Origin: Apoda limacodes
Lineage: Eukaryota; Arthropoda; Insecta; Lepidoptera; Limacodidae
Length of the DNA stretch: 64,000 bases
Reading direction: 5' to 3'
Assembly: GCA_946406115.1 (NCBI GenBank)
Contig: OX291553.1
Coordinates: 12,591,001-12,655,000 of the forward strand
Part shown: piece by piece, positions 1 to 11,153 of the stretch
Position numbering within the stretch: position 1 is the first letter of the stretch
Layout: every line of letters begins with the position of its first letter
Notes under the pieces: generated by a model
The model's database searches: none
What the model saw: only the letters and a program-made list of their open reading frames with translations
Told to the model about the DNA's origin: nothing
Position numbers and translations under genes: made by a program

Positions 1-299
1 AATAAAGTTGGTTTATATTTTTTTTACGAGAAAAATCAACATTGTAACGCATCTCATTATTACCCTTATTGGAATTAAATGTTACAAATGTACAAATTAC
101 TTTATCTTGACATTATAAATATCAAAAGTTTTAACCGATTTAAAATTTTGAAAAAACATATCATGAAAGTGAACTAGGTATTTTTGAAATATTAAAAAAA
201 AAAAAATGAAGATGAATCCATCTTTCTTGAAAGAATTGCTAAGTTGTGCCATCTTTTTACTGTCATTTACTATACTATTAAACGTGGTCTCAATCCTTA

Positions 300-520
300 A
301 ATGACGAAGTTTTGTGAGTTGGGCTGTCTGTCTGTTACCTCTTCACGGTTAAACAGCTGTACCGATTAAGCTGAAAGTTGGGATGGAGATAGTTTAAGTC
401 CCAGGAAAAGACATAGGCTACTACACACGACAAGTGTGAGTCGGTATTTTGGAGGAGTTACCGTTACCGTTGAAACAGTGTGGAATGAAATGCGGATGGA
501 AAAAAAGCTAGTCAGGATAT
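300..520 (+). mobile_element. Helitron-like (Lep1-type) fragment
   Basis: The stretch has the internal text typical of short lepidopteran Helitron-like elements: a CTGTCTGTTACCTC block, then wording around 'accgattaagctgaaagttgggatggagatag' in meaning, then a 'cataggctac' block. The same order of blocks occurs in the more complete copy at 63590-63868. Neither terminus is clear here, so this is a degraded internal piece. Confidence 0.4.
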
Positions 521-844
521 ATACCAAAAGAAACTACCAAAGCGGTACTTACCTGTATGAGGCACTCTCTAAGTACTTTGATATAGACTAGTAAAGTAGA
601 CTGACTGTCATGGAACTAAAAGCTAATGGAAGAATCATGTTGATGTAGCACGGATAATAGTATCAAGACAAATAGTCATTGTTGACCTACAAAGATGAGG
701 ATTTGCATATTTGTAAAGCACGGTACATAACCAAAAGGGAAAATACTAATGATGATAGATTGCATACCTACGTTGGATTAACTTTTGTTCTCAGAAGTTC
801 AGAAGTTTGCGAGCTAATAATTCTGAAGTATTGACACTTTTTAG

Positions 845-2009
845 ATAAATATGACTTGCAACGAATATTCGGTTGCTATTTGGTATTCGGCATATTCAGC
901 TTCTTTAATCATTTTGTGCCAAATACCGAATATCTAGGTACTCTATTCGGACGAATACCGAATACTTAAGATTTTTCTTTGTAAAAAGGAACCCTTATAG
1001 AATCACTTTGTTGTCCGTCTGTATGTATGTCTGTCGAGACCCTTTCTCTCCGGAGCCCGTGAAGGTATCAAGTTAAAATTAATACCAAATACTAAGGGCT
1101 ACGGTCTGTAAAAAAATCAAGTTTCTAAGTCAACGCAATACAAAGATACGGCTGAATTACGGCCATTTTTGTCGCATATATTAGCAACCTATGGGTGTAA
1201 TTCCCGTTGTCCTAGAATCATGAAATTTGACACGAAGCAGGATATTACATCACAAGTATACATTACATCATAAGTATACATGTAGTAATAACACTTTAAA
1301 AAAAAGTTTGCCTGACTGTCTGCCAAGACCATTTACTCAAGAACGTGAGGAGGTAATCAAGTTGAAATTAATATTAAATACTAAAGTCTAGTGTCACTTA
1401 AAGTTGTAAAAGAATCAAGCTTCTAAGTCATTGCAATATAAAATATTTTATGTAACACAAATAATTAAAACCTGTGAGGTACCTACTTCCCGTTGACCTA
1501 GAATCATGAAACTTGGTAAGAAACAAGCAAAATCCAAAAACTGATAATTAGGGCATAACCTGTGAGACTTGATCTCATGACGGACGAACGATCTACCTAC
1601 CTATATAATAAGTTTGTGCGGAATCTTCGGTGCGCAGGTCAGACTCGCACTTGGCCGGATTTTTTTTATGATAATGTATTTTTTGTAACCTATAAAATAA
1701 TCATACATTTTCAACTTCCGTATTATAAGCGATTTCTTTTTGGAGGTCATAAATGATAACTATTTCATTAGGCTTACACAATTTCACTTTTAAAGTAAAC
1801 AAACCAAATCGAATAGAGCACGCAATTGTTCGTATTTACTATGAGTACCAAAGTAAACATGTAAAAACACGCAGCGCGGCATAGGAGAGAGGTCACGCCC
1901 TGGCCGAATACTTTTGTCGAATATTCGACTATCCGGCCTAACAGCACGCAGAATATTCGGTATTCGGCGTATGGCCGAATATACTAATCGTTGCAAGTCT
2001 AATAAATAT
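845..2009. mobile_element. hAT-like DNA transposon, non-autonomous, with 8-bp target duplication
   Basis: Terminal inverted repeats: the left end at 853 reads GACTTGCAACGAATATTCGG. The right end near 1976-1999 reads as its complement with a short insertion (TCGTTGCAAGTC preceded by a CCGAATAT block). The element is followed by TA and then ATAAATAT (2002-2009), which repeats ATAAATAT at 845-852, giving an exact 8-bp direct flank. Subterminal copies of an ATTCGG/CCGAAT motif lie inside both ends. An 8-bp duplication plus subterminal motif repeats is the pattern of hAT elements. No transposase frame is visible. The interior holds another dispersed repeat (975-1665), so it is either a composite or a host for a nested insertion. 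Confidence 0.7.
975..1665 (+). repeat. Dispersed lepidopteran-type repeat inside the hAT-like element, internally duplicated
   Basis: It begins near an AAAAGGAACCCTTATAGAATC block, contains a CTGTCTGT block and a 'gaggtatcaagtt..aaattaatat' block, and ends near a GACTCGCACTTGGCCGG block at about 1645-1665. The central block occurs twice (about 1010-1150 and 1310-1450), so the element has an internal partial duplication about 300 bp apart. A related copy lies at 48748-48905, and related ends occur at 10655-10905 and 18290-18578. No coding capacity is seen. Confidence 0.45.
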
Positions 2010-2284
2010 CTATATTTGACAGGAAAAACATTAATTTAACTAAGTTTAAATTAAAAACCGGCCAAATACGTGTTGTAATGCGTGTACGCATTAAGTCAGG
2101 ATTTCGTAAAATGACAATGACTGCGATTATCTAAAAAAAATTATGCTCTGATTTTGATAAAACCAATTTTCGTTGGTGGTATTTATAGAGCTATGCAACT
2201 TTTTTTTTACATAACACGTTTTTAAAATCTTACCCAAGAGCACAATTTTCTAAAACTTGACTCGAAAAATATCTATACGCATAA

Positions 2285-2640
2285 AATACTTTGTCCTGAA
2301 TGACTGATGGATAAACGCACAGCCTAAACCGCTCATCGTAGAGGCCTGACACTTGGAGGGTGTGTACTTAGTATGACGTAGGCATCCAACAAGAATGGAT
2401 TTGCCGAAATTCTATCCCTAAGGGGTGAAAAAGGGGGGCAAAGTTTGTATGGGACACCGTGATTCCTTGGCCCAATCCCCTTCAAGTTTGACATCAACCT
2501 GTTTTAACAGAATTGGAGGAAGAAGCATTTCGTATTTTATTGAAATTCATCCCCTAACGGGGTTAAAAAGGGGTAGAAAGTTATTTTGGCGGTGATTTGC
2601 TTCGAAGTTGATATCAATACTCCTTAGTGCTTTTGATTTT
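2285..2640 (+). repeat. Dispersed repeat, probably Helitron-related
   Basis: The segment has two similar sub-blocks centred on 'cccctaaggggtgaaaaa' and 'cccctaacggggttaaaa', each followed by GGGG and a 'tttgtatggg' or 'ttattttggcggtgatttg' block. It resembles the interior of the element ending at 3299, which also has CCCCCTAAACGGGG. It may be the 5' part of the same or a sister copy. No open frame is present. Confidence 0.4.
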
Positions 2641-3069
2641 AATAACATTTTATTTGGCTCATGTTTAACAACTTAATTCGATTTTATTCAAAAAAGGGTT
2701 AAATTCACGCAAAAACATAAGCAAATCTTCTTCTATACTAATGTAAACAAACCAAATTTGTTCTAAAATAATGTATTATTTGCGACGGTATTTTTATAAA
2801 CATGATATTCATCCTTATCCAAATAAATACGTTAATCATCACAAGTATTACATTTAAAACAAAATTGCCCTTTACATCATTCGATTTGAATGAATATCTT
2901 AGGACATATCGGAGTTTTAAATTAACATCGCAGCAAAATAATGATCAAGTACTGCTCGCGCATTTATGATGTGCAAGGCCGGCGGACAGTCATGAGAGGG
3001 AAGGGTGGTACGTTATTAAAAAATATTTTCACCTTCTACGTAAACAAAGTCGCGGGTTTAAGTAAGCGT

Positions 3070-3299
3070 TAGCCCAAAGTAACTATTACTAACTGACTGA
3101 CTGACTGATCTATCAACGCACAGCTCCAACCATTTGACGGATCAAGCTGAAATTTAGCACACATGTAGCTATTATGATGTAGGTGTGCGCTAAGAAAAGA
3201 TTTTTCAAAACTAACCCCCTAAACGGGGTTCAAAGTTGCCGTAAGAATCCTACGCCGATAACCAAATTTAGTGCGGGCGAAGCCGCTGGCAAGAGCTAG
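3070..3299 (+). mobile_element. Helitron-like (Lep1-type) element, 3' end intact
   Basis: It ends in a GCGGGCGAAGCCGC segment, which can fold as a short GC hairpin, followed by GGCAAGAGCTAGT. A hairpin just before CTAG followed by a host T is the 3' signature of Lep1-type Helitrons. The upstream interior holds ACTGACTGACTGA and CACAGCTCCAACC blocks. The 5' TC end is not clear. Confidence 0.6.
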
Positions 3300-3717
3300 T
3301 ACATATATATATATATTTAATTATTTTTTTTTAAATACCCCAATTGCATTTTTGAAGACCTGTCCAACGATCAGTTCAATGCAATAAAATATTTTTTTTC
3401 TCCATTTCCATCACAAAATGTAAGGCGGTTTACATAAGACACCTTTTTGTAAAATATCGTTAGAATCGATAGAAAGACGGCTGAATTATAAGACTGTGGT
3501 ATACGGATGGAAATGACGAAACTATAAGGGCTTCGTTTTGCCTTTTGGCTACACAAATCAACATTGAACCTAAACCGCTAAATCTACGACCTTAAAATTT
3601 GGTGGTATTGATTATTTGTATATATGGTCCGGAAAGAATGACTCTATTAAATTTTGCTAAGTAATTGACTCTCAGGTAAGGGGAATATATTTTTTTTTAA
3701 AGAGGGTAAATTTAAAA

Positions 3718-3834
3718 TATTAAATTTTTAGAGGTATGGGTTGATGATACAAAATGTTAATAATAAATATCGCGTATATTTATACTTTATTTTAACATTT
3801 TGTATCATCAACCCATACCTCTAAAAATTTAATA
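3718..3834. mobile_element. Perfect-palindrome MITE / foldback element
   Basis: Arms 3718-3760 and 3792-3834 (43 nt each) are exact reverse complements, separated by a 31-nt AT-rich spacer. The arms include GGTATGGGTTGATGATAC. Perfect arm identity implies recent origin or gene conversion. The outermost bases are AT-rich and continue the symmetry, so no target duplication can be separated from the arms. Confidence 0.85.
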
Positions 3835-4181
3835 GTATAAGAAATAATACGCATACATTTGATTATTGTTTTATGGTAACGCATATTGCGATCAATTTGT
3901 GAAGCGTAACCATGATTGTAACATTTCCTGGACTCCTTTATTCTCAGGAGAGTACGTAAAGATAGTCAGTTCCAGTCAGTTCATCATATGACATGTCCAA
4001 GATCGGCTCAAGAACTCTCACAGTCTGATTAACTATTAATGTATGTAGTTTATACTACAAAGGTCCAAAAAAAAGAAGACAGTCCCTTAGTATTAGCACC
4101 TGCGTCAGGTAGGCCAGGTATAGGAAGAAACAAGGGCGCCCCCCAAAATGTTCGTAACCCCTTTTCTCAAAAAAGTTTAAA

Positions 4182-5815
4182 TTGTCCAATGTGTATGTAA
4201 TATTGTCCATTGTATATACAAGTAAATATGCCAGTAATCATCGGCAGACTGGGATAGATTGCGAGAATTTTATGCATCGTACCCGTGGAGGCAGCTCTGC
4301 TTTAGCTCAGATGATCCTGACGTCTGCACAGCGGCAGTCACTGAGACAATCCTCGCTGGTATGGAATGTTTCATTCCTAACCTGCGAGTAGCTGCCGGCG
4401 TCAAAAAACAACCGTGGTTTAATAGGTCTTGCAGAGAAGCTAACATTTTTAAGCAAACTGAGTATGAGGCTTAGACCACGGCTCGTAATAATAAGGATCC
4501 GAATATTTCTAAGTAAAAACGCAAATTAATACTGCCTCGAGGTTCAGTAAGAAAGCAACTGCCAGAGCTAAATTCCAATTCATCGGCAAAATTGGCGAAT
4601 CGGGCGACTTGCGAGCTATCCCTCTGGGAGTCGTGCTTTCTGGTTGCTTGCTAAAGCTGCCGTGGGGAACTTCTGCCAGTCGTCGTTATTACTACTGCGA
4701 AAGACCGATGGTGACTTAGCCCATAGTGCAAAAGAGCCGATCTTTTGGGCAGTCTCTTTGCCTCCAACTCGAATAGAAGTTTTGTATCGCATTCGTGATT
4801 TTATAAGCGAGGAGCTACGTATGAAGCTGTGTGACTGTCTAGTACTTTCAAGGTTAGCTTATGCAATTACTGTTTACGGCCCTAGGCTGCTCGCAAAAAC
4901 AGATAGAATTATACAGAGAGTACAAAATGCCTGTGCAAGGTACACCTTTAATGTACCGCCACGTAGCCATATTACCCCCTTTTTAAATGCATTAAACATT
5001 CTTAAGATGTCCTACCGCAGAGAGCTGCACATGGCTACATTATTGTTTAAGGTGATAAAAACCAATAATCCAACATTTCTTTCCGATAGACTAAAGTGGC
5101 GAAGAGAAGACGATACTCGGTATATGAGAGTTTTAAACAGTGCTTTGAAAATACCACAACATCGAACTGCCGCTTTTCGAGGAAGTTTCAGATACGCGGC
5201 TACCAAATGTTGGAACAACATACCTCCTCCTATTGGTGAACTTAGTAATGTCCAAAATTTTAAATTTAAACTAAAGAATTACTTTTTAACAGTCCAAAAG
5301 CAAAATGAGTCGCGCGCGAGCGGAGTGGTTTGTTCCAACAATGCAGCACAATGTTAAAAGGCTAAATAGTAAAAATATATTTAATAATGTTAATGATTTT
5401 TATATTTGTTTATTGTATTTATATTTTACACATTTTGCCTGCATATACATTTATATTTACCTTATTTATTATTTAATATATACCTTATATATACTTATAC
5501 CTATTTACCTTAAACTAGAACACATAACCGGTGCCTCACGGGCACACCTTTTATTAAGGGCGACGCTGAAAATCAGCGCTCCAGCACCTTGTTGCAGCAT
5601 ACGCTGAGTCGATGTCCTGTTTGGCATCACAGCACCCATATTTAAATATGTCTAGTTAGATCCGTATATTTTTGTTTTGTTTTATATTTTCGTTTTTAAG
5701 TGTTTTTTGTTTTCTTATTTTTATTTCCATTATTTTGGTGTGCCTTTATGTAAACGTGTATGTAACAGTATGGATGAAATGATGCTAAATAAATGTCTGT
5801 CTATGTCTATGTCTA
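4182..5815 (+). mobile_element. Jockey/CR1-type LINE, reverse transcriptase core deleted
   Basis: Broken frames match the C-terminal half of a non-LTR retrotransposon polyprotein. The endonuclease-to-RT linker (FYASYPWRQLCFSSDDP, PWFNRSC) is at 4259-4470. A stretch from AKAAVGNFCQSS to LAHSAKE is at 4645-4735. The post-RT region is at 4770-5300 and includes MKLCDCLVLSRLAYAITVYG and RVQNACARYTFNVPPRSHIT. Between LAHSAKE (about 4735) and the RIRDF segment (about 4790) the whole RT palm that should sit there is missing, so this is an internally deleted copy. The 3' UTR ends in a short TGTCTATGTCTATGTC microsatellite tail at about 5795-5815. Several stops and frame changes show it is dead. Confidence 0.75.
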
Positions 5816-5818
5816 ATA

Positions 5819-7456
5819 TGAACGCGAAGGCGCAGTACCACCTACTATACCGTGGTGCAGTAAGACCATGCCGGAAATCTCCATAACACAGCGGGAGGTC
5901 CGGCGGGTGTTGCTTTCTCTAAACGTTCATAAGTCGAGTGGGCCAGACGGTATACCAGCAGTGGTGCTTAAACAGTGTGCTCCTGAGTTATATCCTGTAC
6001 TCACGCTCCTCTTTGCGCTTTCCTACCACACTAGGCAATTTCCGTCTTCATGGAAGACTGCACATGTGCACCCGGTGCCCAAAAAGGGCGATAGATCAGA
6101 TCCATCGAATTACAGGCCTATCGCTATTACCTTTCTCCTCTACAAGGTGATGGAGCGTGTGATCAACACACAGCTTCTAAGAAAAACACGACCTGATCAG
6201 CGACCGTCAATATGGCTTTCTAGTGTATCTCACACACCGATGGGCACTAGCCATTGAGAGTCAGGGGGAGGCATTGGTATGAAGCTTGGACATAGCGAAG
6301 GCGTTCGATCGGGTCTGGCACCGGGGTCCTATATCGAAGTTGCCATCTTACGAAGTGCCCGAGGTTTTGTGCATATGGGTGACTAGCTTTTTTTCCAACA
6401 GATGCATACAAACCTTAGTTGACGGTAGTTGCTCTGATAGCATTGACATTAATGCTGGTGTCCCGCAAGGTTCTGTGCTGTCTACGGTGTTTCTACTGCA
6501 TATCAATGACTTGTTGAATATCAACAACATGCATTGCTATGCAGATAACAGTACTGGATTACACGGGTCGTTCAAATATCCCTTGTTCCGTTGTGAGGGA
6601 AAAGCACGGTGAACTTGTATCTCAAATCGAGACCTCTCTGCCCAAGGTCTCTGAATGGGGTCGGGAAAACTTGGTTCGATTCAACCCTACGAAGACACAA
6701 GTCTGCGGTTTCACCGCTAAGAAAACCCCATTAACTGTGGTCCCACAATTCCAAAACACTCCCCTCTCCATTTCCAAGAGTATTGGGATCTTTGGTGTTG
6801 ACATCTCTAGCGATGTTCAGTTCCGAGATTATCTGCAGGACAAGGTGAACCTGGCGTCCAAAAAACTTGGTGTACTCAACGGAGCGAAGCAGTACTTCAC
6901 GTTGGGGCAAAGGTTGCTAGTCGCAAGTTCGGCCTCATATTGAGTACTGCTGCCATCTCTGAGAAGGTGCACCCGGATGCCAGCTTTGCCCTTTTGACCG
7001 GTGACCGATGGGCTGTGAGAATTGTCGACGATCCCAAACTCACTTGCCGTATCGAACCCTTAAGTCTGAGGAGAGACTTTGCCTCCCTGTGTGTGTACTA
7101 CCACTTGTACAATGGGATGTGTTCTGAGGAATTGTACCACGGCTACCTTCTACCATCGCACCGCTTGCCATCGGCAGGGAATTCATTCCCACACTCTAGA
7201 ACAGAAATGGTCGCGTACAGTGCGGTTTCAAAGCAACTTCCTCCCGCGAACGCTCGGGTTGCGGAATGAGCTCCCTGCTAAGGGTTTCTCTAAGGACTAC
7301 AGTATGGGGTTCTTCAAGAAAGAAGTTATTGGATTTTTCAAGGGTCGGCAACGCGTGAGTAATACCCCTGGTGTTACAAGCGTCCATAGGGCACGGTGAC
7401 CGCTTACCATCAGACGGACTGTGTGCTTGTTTGCCACCTTAAAAAAAAAAAAAAAA
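5819..7456 (+). mobile_element. CR1-like LINE, 5'-truncated and degenerate, with poly-A tail
   Basis: Reverse transcriptase motifs can be followed through several frames. SSGPDGIPAVVLKQCAPEL and PVPKKGDRSDPSNYRPIAI are at about 5930-6130. LDIAKAFDRVWH follows at about 6288. GVPQGSVLS is at about 6455. The catalytic YADD box is mutated to YADN at about 6538. The thumb and C-terminal region (NPTKTQVCGF, RLPSAGNSFPH) runs on to about 7270. At least four frameshifts and the YADN change mean it is not functional. The 3' UTR (7270-7440) with CGCTTACCATCAGACGG is a landmark shared with other copies at 13925, 21535, 28755, 46221, 46785 and 48285. The tail is poly-A at 7441-7456. It abuts the 3' tail of the LINE before it. 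Confidence 0.8.
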
Positions 7457-7730
7457 GATTTGACTCCCTCGCAGCTTGGTACAGTGGCCGGCTGCAGTGC
7501 AGAGGGTGTGGGTGCGATTCCCGCACTGGACAAACATTTATTCGGTGAACATTTGTGTTTGTCTTGGGTCTAGGTATATTTATGTATGATATGTATGTAT
7601 TTATAAAAAAAAGTTATATATGTTTATGTATTTGTATCCGTTAGGTGGTATCCATAACACAAGCTTTGCTTACTTGGGGGCCAGGCGGCGCTGTGAGTAA
7701 TGTCCAAAAATATTTATTATATTATTTTAA
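7457..7730 (+). mobile_element. tRNA-derived SINE
   Basis: The head looks like an RNA polymerase III promoter: an A-box-like CTTGGTACAGTGGCCGG and a B-box-like GGGTGCGATTCCCGC about 35 nt downstream. The body continues with GGACAAACATTTATTC and 'tgtcttgggtctaggtata', and ends near GGGGGCCAGGCGGCGCTGTG. The same head and body order is seen at 21029-21290 and 35390-35570. It lies immediately after the poly-A tail of the LINE. Confidence 0.65.
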
Positions 7731-7734
7731 CTTT

Positions 7735-9600
7735 TTTTTTTTATTAAACATGTGTTACATCACCTCTTTCTGCTGATACTTCGCTCGCATTTGGCTTTTT
7801 AATTCTCTTAGGTAATCCACGTTAAGAATCTCACGCCACCTGTAAAGACAATTTCAACTTCAATATCAATTTAACATAAAATATAAAGTTGCATTAATTG
7901 ACGAAAACAATCTATCATCTCAAAAGGTTACTTGCATCATATTCCATGAAAAACTCAATAAGTAAATGGTATCGATAATTTGGGTTCATAAAGATCTTTA
8001 TCAAAACAGCCCGTGGCAACCTCATAACTATACAAATATCAAGGGAACAACGTATACCGAAATATCTGAACTGGTCTGACGGGTAGAAAGCTATCCGTGA
8101 TGCAATCTCATATGCTGTCTATCCACCGTGACTGGTGATACATGGTCATAAATACCGAGTATCGAGAACCTGCCAGTATTGCCATTTTATATTTGAGAAA
8201 ATTCGGTCTTAAAATTAAAATTTTAACTAAAATTCAAATATTTAAAAAATCTGTAAGATTTAAATAACTATGTAATTTTTGTGATCAAAAATAATCTGTA
8301 GTTTCTTTGACTTTTTGTTCTCCATATCGTCTTGTTATTTAATGTTGTTATTGGGACACCTTCAACAAACGCTTCCCTGATTTTATATTACATCAATAGC
8401 TAAATCAGAGCAAAATATAATTTGTTCAGTTTCTATTAAATTTTTATAATATTTATTTTACCTTACTAATTAGATTGGAAAAAATATGCTAAAATTATTC
8501 CTAAAAATACTAAAACAGCAACACTGAAACCTGCACAATTGACTTACTAATGGAAAAAATCTAAAACTATAAAAGATTTATATAAGTTCAATAAATATAT
8601 GATAATAACCTTTCTAGCTAACATTAAAGGCTAAAAAAATTTAATTAAAGTAGGGTTTTTTTATTTTTTTGGAGTAGCAACCTATTCTTTTTTTTAATCG
8701 AGAGGTTCATTACTGCCAGAATCAATTGGAATCAGGAGCTGTAGTGAAGTAAATACCTGCCCATGATATATTTTAAGTAATTATCGATTATTTCAACACA
8801 CGACAACACAACGATACAATTCCAAATAGTCGGTCAGAAATGTAAGCTTTGCAAGTGGTATAACAACGCTAGCGGTCACGATTTACCTATTCATTTTCTT
8901 TTTTTCAAAAACTGAGAAACTGTCGTTTTGTAAACGGTACGGTTTTGAACGGTAAAACACAAATATAAATTATACTTTTATATTTTTAAACTCAAAATAC
9001 AATTATATTATTATTATTTTTATGTCAATGTTTTGTCATTACACAAAAGTAAAAGGTGTAACAACGATTTCATATCATTCTTGTAAAACAATGAAACTTT
9101 CTTACGCTAGTAATAAGGAATTCGATTTTCTGAAAGTCATGACACTTTAGATTTGCTCCGAACGACTGAGATTTTCCGTTTCTAACTATTCATAAAAAGT
9201 AAATTTTATCCAAAAAAATTAACGGTTGTTATAAGAAAATAAAGCCATCGCCTAAGTAGTCCTTAAGACACTAACATATGCATCCAACATTACATTCCAG
9301 AATTAAGGTTGGAATATATGGAAGGAATAAAAAAACGGGTTGCACTCCGGGAGTGTCGGCAGAAGTGTTAACTTGAATATTAACGATTTATTTTTTCCTA
9401 TACTAATTATTTACTTCCCATCACTTCGTATACATATTTAATAATTATAAGTAATAATGTTTGTTTATTTACTTTTTGACGTAGTATATTTGACACCTCA
9501 ATTTGTCATACACCTGGATATAACATTTTAACATGCGTAATCCGCACTTTCATCTTTTCATCAACCCAACCTCTGACTTTTTATTCGTCCTATAGAGTTT
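7735..9600. other. AT-rich stretch, no gene recognised
   Basis: Apart from homopolymer runs and short direct motifs, nothing interpretable is seen. No open frame of note, no inverted repeat with clear ends and no recognisable repeat head or tail was found. Confidence 0.5.
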
Positions 9601-9605
9601 AACAT

Positions 9606-9810
9606 TTTTACCCATCACAAAATAGTGCACAATGCCGCTAAAGAAGTTTTCACTTCAAAATCAATCTTTTTATTTTGCCAATCATCCTATTATGGCGTGG
9701 CATTATGGTTTCCGTCTTACGAATTTTCGATCAGCCTGCTCGAGTTTATCATCTTTTACCAATCACAAAAAAGTGCACAACGCCGTTAAAGAAGTTTTCA
9801 CTTCAATAAT
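9606..9810 (+). repeat. Direct duplication of a ~50-nt block
   Basis: A block containing AGTGCACAATGCCGCTAAAG and GAAGTTTTCACTTCAA (about 9610-9658) recurs at about 9759-9808 with a few substitutions (for example GCGCACAACGCCGTT-type changes). The spacing is about 150 bp. A 72-codon open frame (9632-9850) spans the second copy, but it shows no recognised protein. Confidence 0.65.
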
Positions 9811-9977
9811 AAATTCAGAAACTAAAACCCGACTACTGAAGAATGTATAATAATAATAATGTAAAAAGTATGAAACAAGAAAGTATTCTTGTCTGAAATT
9901 GTTTTGTACAAATTATTTAATATTTATTGTCTATTAAGAAAACAACTTACCCGTAATATACATTTAATAATTATTGA

Positions 9978-10089
9978 GAGGATAGCCGTGGTCGTATGCC
10001 ACCTGCCATGTACCCAAAAAAAATACATTCTATTTAGTAGTAAGTGATATAAGCTCTGGGCAAAGTGGCATACGACCACGGCTATCCTC
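9978..10089. mobile_element. Perfect-palindrome MITE, possible TGA target duplication
   Basis: Arms 9978-10002 and 10065-10089 are exact 25-nt reverse complements (GAGGATAGCCGTGGTCGTAT...). They are separated by a 62-nt spacer. The element is flanked by TGA on both sides (9975-9977 and 10090-10092), which may be a 3-bp duplication. There is no coding capacity. Confidence 0.85.
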
Positions 10090-10654
10090 TGAACATCACC
10101 ATGAATATTTATTAAATATATTGAAATATAATACATTTAAGTTGATTACTTAATAGCGATAAATATTAAATAGTTTGTATTTAACCGGACTCTGGGATGC
10201 GCGCCTCGGCTACGCCTTGGCCCACATACTCACGACTGCCCGGTTCAGTTGCATCTTCGGGCCGCGGTAGTAACGTACTATTTTTCATCACACTTACTCG
10301 TAAACAATTTCATTACATGCAGGCAAAGCGGGTGCTAAGACCTTAATTACTTCCCTTTTTCTTTGTAAATTTTACTTTTCTTAAAGCAAAGAGAGCTCAT
10401 AGAACTCACGGGCGTTAATAGCGCGCATATTCAATCAAATATATATATAAACTAATGTTTAAAATATTAACCACGCACATACTGCAAGCGAGCAATTATA
10501 AGTTTTAACTTTAGCTTAAACTTTTCAATCCATAAATTCTCTAGATATCTATCTATCTATCTATCAGGCGCTCGTGTAGATTTCTCAACTTCTATTCTCG
10601 CTATCTCTCTAAATATTTTATTGTGAGTTTATTTACCTTATATTTTTATTTATT

Positions 10655-10905
10655 TACTCCCATAGAACAAACGTCATTTTTTTACTCGATTTTGCTAGAT
10701 ATTGATAACGGCAACCGGTACTTTGCTTGAAATATTCACAGAATATTTAGCTATATATTCACTTTAAAAATAAATAATTAAATGAAAATAAAACAAATAT
10801 TTAAGGGGGGCTCCCATACAACAAACGTGATTTTTTTGCCGTTTTTTTTAGATAATGGCACGGAACCCTTCGTGCGCGAGTCCGACTCGCACTTGGCGGA
10901 TTTTT
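10655..10905 (-). repeat. Dispersed repeat (minus copy of the family at 18290)
   Basis: Read on the minus strand it begins with CAAGTGCGAGTCGGACTCGC and a GGGTTCCGTGCC block. It continues through AAAAATCACGTTTGTTGT and a 'gggagccccc' block, and then runs into diverged sequence. The order matches 18290-18578 on the plus strand. It is a common non-coding lepidopteran-type repeat, and no class can be assigned from the sequence alone. Confidence 0.5.
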
Positions 10906-11153
10906 ATTTATGATTATTTTGTACACTGCAGCGTATAGAATATGTCACCACCTCACTGCTGTGATCGGTACAATTCGGTCGAAATGTCGGTATCTGGAAA
11001 CAAAAAGCTATAATATTTTTGCGATTTTGACCCTTTATATATATTTCTTAGAAGAATGAAACAGTATACCACGACTGTGTTTAGTGTATTGACTTAAAAA
11101 CTATTTAATACTACATCAATTTAGGCTAAGCTTATAGAAAATCACAAAATAAT

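Noticed and set aside
7196..7533. Minus-strand open frames over the LINE 3' end
   Set aside because: Shadows of the LINE 3' end, repeated wherever this LINE tail occurs.
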